DNA of 64,000 nt from Apostichopus japonicus (taxonomy: Eukaryota; Echinodermata; Holothuroidea; Aspidochirotida; Stichopodidae), in assembly GCF_037975245.1 (NCBI RefSeq), contig NC_092582.1, positions 21,788,577-21,852,576 on the forward strand. The letters are read 5' to 3'. The stretch's first letter is position 1, and the number at the start of each line of letters is the position of its first letter. The position numbers and the translations under genes are program-made. Below are positions 41,001 through 53,000 of this stretch, piece by piece. Below the pieces are notes generated by a model, which saw nothing but the letters and a program-made list of their open reading frames with translations, ran no database searches and was not told the DNA's origin.

Positions 41001-44000
41001 AAGAGTGGACTACAAATCTCTGATGGTGAGTAACCTACAACATATATATATATAAACAATCAGTGTCCATTGCTTAGTTGAATAGGGTGTCTGCATATGA
41101 AGCGGGAGCCCCAGTTTGGATTAACGGTGGAGGCTGGAATTTTTTCACTATGCAGGACTTCCCAACTCATTACTGTTTCAAATATATATATATAGTTATA
41201 TATATTTATATGTATATATTTATCACTGGAGTAAGGCAAAATATGTCACCAAAACAGAACTAGTATTGTTCGATACAGGTGGCAAAAGCCTACAGTGGAA
41301 TTATGACCTTCGTTACTGGTTAGGGTGTCCGCACATAAAGCGGGATGGCTGGGTGCGAATCCCGGTGGAGGCTGTAAGTTTTTTCACTGTTCTGGATTTT
41401 CCGACTCATTACAATTTAAAATATGTGTATATCCCATAACCTAAAGAAACTAACTAGAACATATACTTGCTATAATAATTAGGCAGATCCTACACTGTAT
41501 AGTAAGCAGCTCCTCAGTCTTCTTACAGACAAGTTTGTGACGAAAACGGCCTAGTATTTCATTCGCAAACCTTTGAAGTTTTACGTCCATGACTTCAGCC
41601 TACCTTGTGCAATTTTGATAGATGAACCTCACCCAAAATGTTTCACGTTTCTTTGCATTTGTTAACCGTTGAGCATGATTACTACTAAATTGTGGCACAT
41701 GCAAAGTTCAAATTGCAGTAAAAGCATCATCACATGACACTCATGAATTTACCTGGACAGTGCTTCTTCAAGAGCTGTGGCATTGGGGAAGTTTCCAGGC
41801 AGGGTAATGTTTGCTGACCCTGTTAGGTTATCATCGGTCAGTCCACCTTGAAATGATTCGACGGCACTCACCATAAACGAAGGAAAGCATCTCTTCTGAT
41901 CTGCAAGACAAAATACAATTTTATATATCAATTGTTTTTTTGGGGGGGGGAGGGGGGAGGAATAAAGGTGAGCCCGGAACATCCCTGCTCCCAATCTGAA
42001 AAAAAAAGTTTCAAATACCAAGGAAAAATCAGATGGAACCAGTTCTTATGTTTGTAAACATTCATTTCTACTTACATTCAGATTGTGGTAGGTAGTAAGC
42101 TGCACACTTCTCCTCTTGAAACAGTTTTTCCAATCCATAGCTTCCTTGCTGCAGAATAAAAGTTAAATATATATACTTTTTAACCTGCCTTTGCTTTACT
42201 CCCAACCATGCATGAATCATTGTTTTTATTCACTAGAAGTTTGGAAGTGAGCTGTTACTTAGGTGACATCTATTGTTTAGAATACTGATCACATATTAGG
42301 AGTATAATCACCTTAATTACCAGTAACCAATGTGTACCATGAGAGCACAGTCACATATACTATATGTTTGATATCATGATCTCATTAATTTTCTTAATTT
42401 AGTTAATGTAGTTTCTATCTTCCAGTGCTTTGGTGTTATCGGCTATATTAATATGATAATCGGTTAGTTAACCTGAAGGTACATTTTTGTATAGTAGAGT
42501 TATTAGATGCAACCGACTTTACTCTCGTCTCCATCACACTCAGTCATAGTTATCCTATATTCGTCATAACCGACATTGTTAGTATGTCACTGTTCTAATT
42601 AGTACAATCATTATAGTATTTAGTTCTATCTGAAGGTGATGCTAATAACGAACTAAAAAGCACCAAAGAAAATATCCATAGGTACACGATACTTGAATGG
42701 AACTTACGTAACTTCCCGCGGTATGTTCATACTCCGGGTCAAAACCGTAATCGCAGATCAGCTTAGACCAATCCAACTCAATGGGTAAATTTGGGATCAA
42801 GGCCACAGAGCTCTTAGCATATGGAAAGTATGCATAGTCTGGGCACATGGACACACAAACCTTCACAAGAAAGGAATTGAAACTTAAAAGGATATTGCAG
42901 AGAAAAATTTATTTTTGTGAAAGATGGAAGAATAATATATATTAAGCATCCTTGTGAAAGTTGCATACCATTTCTACATAGAGTTTTTGACACATTAATC
43001 ATGGAAATTTTCACAGTTTGTACCATAAGTGAACTTGTAGCAAACAGGTATGATGTCATAATTGCACAGACAGCAATATGTTGTTTTACCTATTTTTTCA
43101 AGATTTTTTTGTAAATTTAATGTGCCAATGACTGAAGTGTGCTCATATTGAGATGTATCCAAGTTTTGTAAAAGAAATTGGATGTGAATTTTAAAGGAAA
43201 CATAAAAGAAATTTGTCACGGTGCTTCTATGACATCACAGCTGTTTTCTGTAGGTTTGCTTTGGGCAAAGTTTCAATGCTGTCATCTCTAAAACATTAGG
43301 TACATAGGAATTGAATGCAAACCTCATCAGGATGCTTAGAACGTATTATTTATTTTATTCATATTATTCATACATCAGTGCAAAATAATTTACATATTAT
43401 TTATTTTATTTGTATTATTCATACATCAGTCGAAAACAATTTTCATCTGGACTGTCAGTGATAACGCTTCATAATCTTGCTACCCAGATATACTGTAACT
43501 GTGGCATTGTCTCCATACTGTCTTCACTGAGAGCTGTATTCTGAGAACTCCACTTCTGTTTATATAGTGAGCTCAGGTTTCATGTGAATGTTCAAACAGA
43601 GCGTCCTTACATTGTTAGTCGCCTGAATGGACTAATTAGAGCTTGGTATGACTACAATGAAAACTGCAGTTATTAACACCTTGTAGCGTAAAAGGGAGGG
43701 AAGATCGAAGACTGATGGGTAAACACATTACCATTTACAATGGGTGCCAAACAACTGAATGGTTTCAGGATATAATACAAGGCAAAAATTAAATGGGCAT
43801 AATAAGATAGCACACGTACAAGAAATCTTACTTATGTGTATATCAGAGAACTAAAATACTGAACTATTTACCTGAGGTGTAGCACAAGAAAACTCTAAGA
43901 GTGTCGTCAGGTCTGCACATGCCATGTAATCAAAGTAGTACAGCAGTGGTTTATCCCTACACAAGAGGAGAGATTATTAGCAAACATTGTATTCAGCATA

Positions 44001-47000
44001 AAATAATGATTATTGTACAAAGTCACCTATGCTTCATATGTTTTGTACCCATTAATAATAAAGCCTTCATGACTTGCACCCATTAATGATTGGACTTTTC
44101 TTTGTCATTATATAATACTTTAAGCCTGGCCCACTCATTAATATTCATGAGATGGGAACCACAAACAATAAGGCACATCTACACATCATCTGGCATATAC
44201 CTACCCAGTAAGACCTTGATTCAATTAACTTGTTGGTTTTGAGTTATCCTATTTACAAGCTTTTCACTGTGATAACACTCTAGCCGCACCCATTCATGAA
44301 TAGTTATGAAAATGAATTTCTTGATTATATTACCATGTATCTATCATCAACTGACATTGCCACACCAAATATGAACTTAATTGGAAATAGGGTTGAAGAG
44401 ATATTACCATTATAAGAAATTTATGTTAAGTCCTGCCCACTCATCAATATGCATGAGATTGGAACCACAAACAATAGTGCACATCTACACATCATGGGGC
44501 ATCTACCTACCAAGCATGACATTGACTCAAATTGTATTCCTTGAGATATCATGTTTACAAGCTGAACTTCACATATACACACGCATAAACACACGCACGC
44601 CAGCACGAATTGCAATGGTTACTGACCCTTTGGCATCGTAACCAGAAATGTTTGATACCACTTCCCTCTACTGGCCAGATTGATATTGGGGTAAGGGATA
44701 ACCTTGACCTATTATTAACTGCAGACAGTTTCTGGCATCTTTTCACAAAATCAGGACTAAACTCCATTAAGAAATGAGTCTGAACAACCTTTTTGATCCT
44801 TGACCTCAATATTCTGTTACAAATTTGTTCCTTCAAGCATGATCCATGATTAGACATTTATTTTTCTAGTCCATTTCAAATTAGATTAGACAGGATTACC
44901 AGAGAGAGATAGAAAGGGATATCTACTGTAAGCAGATTGTGATTGTCATTAGAATAACTGGCTTCTCTGACAGTATATCACAAAGTTAAGGAGGATAATA
45001 CTTTACTTACCGAACTGATTCATCTCTACCACAGACTTGTCCTCTGTAATCGGTAGGATGGAGAAGACTGGCTGGATCTCCAGAAGTAAAAGCTGTGGAA
45101 CAAGCAGCATCTGAAAATTTATCTGTTAAGCTCCCAAATGAGCAAAAAGGGTAACTTAATGGTCAATCAAACCATGCTCAAACATTGCAAGCATTTTACT
45201 GCCATCTTGAAACCAGTTTTTCCTTTCTGACAGGGGCGCCGTTTCCCGCAGGGACACGGGGACGCGTCCCCACCAAAAATTTCAGAGGTGGGGACATGGT
45301 ATACCATGTCCCCACCATCTTTTGAGTGAATTTTGGAAGTCCGGCTATCCATGATATCCTGCTATACCGCGTTAGTCGTAAAGATCTCAAGTACCAATTA
45401 GGCGTTATCAAAATAAGCAACAAAACTAATGAATGAGCGAATGCAAAAGTTGGAAACAAGTCTGATACGTTAATTGGCAGCCTTACAAGTTGCTTGTTTC
45501 ATTGATGTATGCTACCCGGTGGTGCTAACTTCAACCATGTCTCCAGCAGCCAAAAACAACACCAGCCTTTGTTGAAATTGCGTTGCTGACTTCAGCCCAT
45601 TGACACAGTGTAGGAGAGATCGAACTCAAACGTCGCTGTCCTTTTCCAAAGGTGGATTTGTTATAATATCTTGTTTTTATATCGGCTCATTATGATGTTT
45701 GTATTTGATAAATTTATCATCAGTAACTCTTATTCTTGTATTTTTTTAATTACTATTTTTCATGACACATTTAAAACCGTGAAATATTAACATGAATGAC
45801 CCATTTTTGATCATAATTGTGTCTGGGAAATGCAATTTCCCGCAATCTGGGGGGTACATCTGTCAACAAAAATTCTGGTACGCTCCGCGCGAACCCATGG
45901 TCGCTCTCCGCTTAGATAGTCACGTCCCCACCAATTTTCAAAACAAAATGGCGCCCTTGCTTTCTGAGGTGTTTAAATGTCTGAATAACCTCATATCTGT
46001 GTCTAGGAATAATTTGGAAGAGGCAAAACCTAAAGGAAAGTACTTTGAAAACTTTCTACAGTCCTTCGTATACTGATAAATGGATACCCGATCACACACT
46101 TAATTGGCAAAGAATGATGTAGTTGCTAGTCTAGTTATCGTTTTGTAACCATGTGAAATATTACAACGATGAAACAATTGGAAGAAATCTTGAAATGATA
46201 TAAAAAAGTGAAAATGAAATTCTGTTTACAAACTTGGTTACCTGCTAAAATTGAATGACTACAAAGAATTCTTCCAAGTAGCTACAAAGAATTGATCTAG
46301 AACTTAAATACCCATGGATGAAGAATGTTTGGAGAACTTAGGACTCAAATAGCTCTAAAAATTCTGCTATCAAGATATGAAAACATGCCAATGAAGAATT
46401 ATTCCCTGAAAAGGAATTTAATCTTACCCAGATATCCAACAAACCCTAATCCACCAATGCAGCTGACAAATAGAAGACAACAGATGATGTCTGTGCAACT
46501 CCTGCAAGAAAAATGAACAGAAACAATATTGATCATATCAATTCCTTTCTCCCTAAAATGTAAACTAACCAGAATGGAAAAAAACATTGTGGATGTAACA
46601 TGAGCAGTTTTCTTCATGAATTTGACGGAAATGTATAGTGAGGGTGTAGTGTACATGTTTACAAGGATTTCAAGATTTTACCTCTGATGACCCCTAATGA
46701 CCTTTGCCCTCCACCAAAAGCAATAGGCTTCTTTTACACAATGTGGTACTCCTACACACCAAATATAAGGTCTGCCCATGATTCCTTTGAATCATCGAAA
46801 CCAAAAAGCCTCCATAAATGCGACTCATGTGAGCAGGTGTATGACTTATACAGATAAACTGTAATTTCTGTAAATCCGGACGGGCATCTTTTCGATTTCC
46901 AAGCGGGCTCACAAAACACAATGCATGAATCATTATACTTTGTTCTTGAGTAAAAATTGAATTCAAACAGAAGCGAACAATATTAAATATATCAATGACC

Positions 47001-50000
47001 TATGGTATTTGAAATATTTTGTTGCAACACTGTTAATCAATATTTTTACTTAGTTTTTTGTATATTTTATATACACCACCCTTATGGAACTTCCCTGGGA
47101 CACTTATGTTAAACCCTAGCTAGGCCCATGAAAACTACTTTCCTTATCTTCAAAAATATATACTTTTCTATTAATACAATAACTACTACAATTCACAAAA
47201 TAATTGCTGTTTGTTTTTAATACTTTTTATCATCATTACAGAGTACAATGTACGCCCTTTGTAACAGATTGAATGGAATTGATCCATGCTTGTTTGTGCA
47301 AATTGTAACAGTAAAAATGAGGGCTTCTCAAAAAGGCAGTACAATGTTTAAGTAAATCGCAGTGGCCCTGCAATTGGTGAATGCCTAGGCTCTAAGATGA
47401 TATGGGTTCTAGCAGCTTGATTCGAAAGTGTAATTTGACAAAATACTGATATACTACTATATATACTACTTACCTATTCTTGACTGGACCTCTGAAGCCT
47501 GGATCATATTTTTTAGGGTTTCCTGGATTGTGAGTGAAGAAAAACATAGGTAGCCTGTACATTACTTTAAAGACTTGGATGAATGTTGACAAATTCAAAC
47601 TGTAAAATATCAGTACTATTGACCAAACATTTGATAATGTGATAGAAGATTCTTTGAATCAATATTACAAGGTTTTGAGTTTGATAATAGCAGGATTACT
47701 GGAGATGTAGCCCCTTAGTTGGCAGAGGAGAACATTGCATATTTTTGGGATTAAAGTTTATTAGGTTAACACCCTTTTGAAGTTTTGACCACTGTAGAGA
47801 CAATAGTATTGCCAATGAGTGGCACTTACTCAATTTATATAAATTGGAATTATTTTGGTGCAAGATATTTAAGAGAGACCACCTTTTCTTTGGGCTTAGT
47901 TTTGAAGGACTTTACAGTATTTCTAACTTTTTACATACATAAGTATTGCTTTCCATATTAACTCCTGTTCCATAATTAGCACACTTAAATCATCCAACAT
48001 GGTAGAGTTATCAGTTAGATCTATGACTCATAGCTGCTGTCCATACAAAACTGTGAGTCCACAAATGCACACTGAATTGTCATAAATAAATCCACTATTT
48101 TCTGACTTGATTTGGAGCGATTTACTTCAAGCAAATCTAAAAGAACTCTGATTTGCCAACTGCTCGTCTAGTGGCAAGTCTCAACCAATCAAAATCATTG
48201 TAACATTTTCTGAAAGATAACCTGCACTCTAAAATGGGTTACAATAACTGTAGTTCATTATGCAAATTGAATAGGGGAGTCTACTTAAATGGATTGGATG
48301 AGTCTTTCTCATTAACCCCCTCCTCTCCCTCCTCCCCTCCCCTCTCCCTTCTCCCCTCCCCTCTTCCTCCTCCCCTTCCCTTCTTCCCTCCCCACACCCC
48401 AAAAAAAAGCTGGCCATGAACAGTCTTTGACTGTGAGAAAGTTAGATAACTGGGAAGATAAATCTTTGACAAATAATGTGTCAAGCTAAGAAAACCAAAA
48501 CCAATTGTTTCAGTAGTGAAAGAGCAAGTTGGATGAAGCCTAGGAAGCTGAACATATGTCAGATCTCCCTTCAGTTCATTGCTGCATAGAAAAGTAATTG
48601 ATATGCCTATAATGCTTGTTTAGAGGTCTAGTGCCTTCTTTCACTAAGTGTGTAGAGTTGCCTTGAGGCTGTCTGCCCATTCAGCATGATTTCAGAGCTT
48701 TCTTTATATTTGAATGTATCAATTGATATTTTAATGTATCAATTGACTCTGGTTGTCAAGGTTGTTATCATCTGACCTTGCTCACTGTTTGTCCTTTCTG
48801 CTAACATATGAAACTTTGTGCATGTTAACATATGGGTTTCAGTACAGAAAAACATATGAGAGTTAGTTATAGCTAACTTGGGCTAACATTTGAAATAGTA
48901 CAGCCAACTTATTGGAATAGTACAGCTAACATATGAATCATTACTGCTAACATATATGTGAGCCTCAGATGTTACATTTGGCATCAGTCTGGCTCACTAG
49001 CATGGTCAGTCCAGACTTGAGAGTCAAGATGTAAGGCTCTTGATTTTACACTTGGGGGGAGTGGGAGGGGGGGGTTTCACAATTTGACCCCTGGTGACCC
49101 CAAATGACCTTGACCTCCACCAAAAACAATAGGCTTCTTGTACTCAATGTGGTTCCTCTACACATCAAATATAAGGTCTACAAAAGCTTCCCTTCTTGAG
49201 ATATTGTGTTTACTAGGTTTACACAATTTCAACAATGGTGACCCCATATGACCTTCACCAAAAACAATAGGCTCCTTGTACTCAATGTGGTACTTCTACA
49301 CACCAAATATGAAATTGGTCTGACCTTCCCTTCTTGAGATATCATGTTTACAAGCTGTTTACAAGGGGGACACAGAAACTACACACTAGATGTTTAAAAT
49401 GGCCACAAAGTTCAAACAAACTTACATCTACCTTGCACCATTTTGTTTAACTCCTTTTTAATATTGATTTGCAAAGTATGATGCTAACATTTGTGTTCAC
49501 AAGTTTTAATGATGATGCATTAACTGAATACTGAAGTTGAGGTTTCACCTTGCAGACCCTATAAAATGTTTAATATCACTATAGCAACCAATTTTAGCGT
49601 GCTGATAATTTACTTTATATTATGTTTTAGAAATTACCTCCTAGACTGTTCAAAGGTATCAAATTCTTTACATTATGGAGATTGTTAGACAACAGAACAA
49701 GATGTCCCTAAGCAGGAAACTCCTTTGTCAACCAACTGCAGTCAAACAACTATAAATAAAGTTTCAACAGAGTGACAATTTTTTTTTTTTTTTTCACTTT
49801 AAAGCACATTTCAATACAGCACTGATTAATTGTGAAAGTCATTAGTAATTAAAATGTTCGCTAAGCTGTCCGGAAGGTTCTGGTGGTATAAACTATTCAT
49901 ACTAACAAGTGTTCCCTTAGACAATGGAACTATTATCCCATGTTTGTTAATTCCCTTACAACATGCTAATTTATGTACTCTTACCCCACTTCAATCACAA

Positions 50001-53000
50001 ATTTGAAAAAATGTAAGTTTGCATTTGTTCGTGCAATTCATATTTTTTGGCTTAAATGTACATGTACACAGGAAAATTGGGAATGGGAGTAAATATTGTA
50101 GTTTTTTCTACTTTGTAAGAGTGTGGTCAAACTTGTCCAGTACGGTATGACATACCTTTTTATGTCAAGTGGGACATTCTCATTTATTTACTCCTATACC
50201 CCACTAATGAAAAATTTAAGAGACTCTTATTTGCATATTTGTTACTGTGATCCAACTGTTGTGGCTTAAATGTATACAGAAAAATTGGAAAAGGGAGTGG
50301 GTACTCTACTGGTTTTGCTACTTTTCAGAGAATGGACAAATTGTAGACATGCCTTTTTTAATGTCCCCTATGACATACTGATTTATGAACACTACCCAGC
50401 CAATGAGAAATCTAATAGGTTTAAACTTGCATGTAATAGTTTCATCAATATGTTGTGAATGAAATGTAGATAAACAAATCTGAGACTTTAAAGCCACTTC
50501 ACAGAACTTTTCACTTTTTAAAAAAAAAAAATCAAAAGTCATGTCCTTTAAGTGTCCCATACCTATGTCACTATTTCTTAAATATTTCACAACACGCTAA
50601 GAATATCGAAAATTTTAATTGTTATTACGGTTAGCACGCTTAGGGTACAACCACCCTCCCTCACTATCTAAAATATGGAAGATCATTAGCAATTAAGAGT
50701 GGTTAACGCCGGCGTCTCCCAGTCATGAGATCCCCGGTTCGATTCCCCGCCGACAGCAATGTGTGTCGTCTGGCAAGGGTGTTGTTCAATAACAACTTCC
50801 TGACATGGACGTTAAATGAATGTGTGCCGAGAGATTGGCTTCGGTCAGCTTGCGAGTCTATAAGCCTCCATGGCTTCTTTCGCGAGTTCCTGCTTGCGGG
50901 AAGATCACATATACATACATACATACATACAAGAGTGTGAATAAGAAAATGTCAGTGAATTATCCCCTATGACAACACATGTATACATATGATATCCAAG
51001 TGGTATTAGTCACATGTTTACAGGGGATTGATATCAACTGCCTCAGTCAGGCAACAAACTCTAGCTCAGACTTGACTTGAACTCTGACATCTGTGAAATC
51101 CTAACAAATGTTACCATGGTGATCATGCAAGCCCAGACAATCCAAGTCCTCATTTCCATGCATTGGAGCAGGTAGTATTAAGAAATTCTTGGGTTCATAA
51201 CAACCCCATGAAGTTCAAGTCCTTGTACAGTGACTTGATTTGTAGCACTTGCAGGTATGTCAATAGGTTCTAGCCAAGATAAACAACTAAACGGCCACAC
51301 TGTTACAACAGAGCACATTTCATGTCCTAAACAGCCGCATAGACAAAGACACCTGTAGCTAAGCAGTCTTATTACAATAAATACCTTATTTATCTTTACA
51401 AGAAGCTTACAATTTGAATTGTAAACTGATATATAAGCATATTAATAATGACCTTAAATTGGATTAGCTACGTAGTTGGAGTATCATCATAATACATTAT
51501 TGTAAATATTAAATTTTGCATAGTGTGAGAAACAAATAAATGGAATGAAATAAAATTACACTTGAATCCCAATGTACTGTAACTTTCCTTTAGTTTGGTT
51601 GTAACCGTGTATGACCCATCTAGATCTAGCACAAAATAAGTCAAGGGCAAACAGCTTTCAGTGTCATAATCTGCCAGTTAATAGGGCTGTACATTCACTG
51701 GGCATGGGGATGACTTGTCAGCTAGCTGCAGTATCAGGGAATATCTGGTTTCTAGCATCCCGAAATGCTATGCAAAATGGTCAACTTGCTACATAAAGAC
51801 ATGTACCTACAGTGTAGCAGGGTGTGTTTTATTTTGCACAGGAACTATGATATTTTATAAGAGAAACAATTCAGAGCCTTCAAACTGCTACAAAACATGT
51901 GAAAATTCCATTATGCCCAGAGTACGGCAGTTTTTTATATGCTACTGCTATGGAAATACTCATTTGTACTGTAGAATTGAAACATTACTATAGCAGCAGT
52001 CTAGTGTACATGTATTAACAACATCTTTTTATGCTGATTTCTGTGATCACTGATCAACTGTGCCAGAGCCAAAACCTCTGATGAAGAGAGGAATGAAATT
52101 TGGAGCACAACCTGACATGTATTTGCTTAAGAGTAATAAAATAATAAAGCTAATTAGTGCTAATGCACAAACATTCTTTTTACAACATGTATGTGGCTAC
52201 GGCAACAAAAAGTTATTGTCCCATATATAGAGATGAAATGCTACAGAAATTTTAGTTGCACATCAAAACGACTGGTTTTAAATAATATTTGTATTTTTCT
52301 CCAAACTTACCCTGTTCTTCTTGATTAAAATGTGTTTACAATTCTCATTACTTATTTAAAGATCTGCTGTATTGGCTTCAATTATAGCACACTATAGCTA
52401 TAGGAAAGTTTTGTGATTACGTAATCGACCTGCCACCGTCGTAAATCCACCTCAGGTTCTAAGATGAGCCTGCATAGCTTCTTAACACCATTAGTCTCTT
52501 TCAGTGGTGTAAGAAGGTACTTTTGAGTGGGGGGCTGAAGACTGATGGCCAGCCTGGGGGAGGGGTCTAAGGGGAGGGGGTGTCCCCCTCCCCTTTGGAA
52601 TTTTTTTGCATTTCCAGGTGGCCTCAGATGCAATTTGGTGCAATATAGCACACTTCAACACCCACTCCATTTTGTAAACTTAATTTTGTATTTTCACCTG
52701 GCCTTAGATGCAATTTGGTGCTCCAAATGAGATTTTTTTTCTCATTTGGAAATGAAAAAGGGGTTTTCTGACTTGCGAACCGGGGGGGGCGGAATGATAC
52801 TTCTGCCCCTCCACATTTTTCACTGGGGGGGCTGGCCCCCCAGCCCCCCCCGGTTCCTACGCCCTTGGTCTCTTTGTGTAAACACTGTGTGGAGATATGT
52901 TTATGTCCGTAATGTGTAGTTAATCATAAAGTGTCACACAAAGACCCTCTTACAAAAAAAATATATATATGTGGCAGGCGTTGCAGACTAATTGGTATAA

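Noticed and set aside
48229-48484. Gly/Arg/Glu-rich and Pro/Ser-rich open frames on both strands
   Set aside because: Produced by the CT-rich low-complexity tract.
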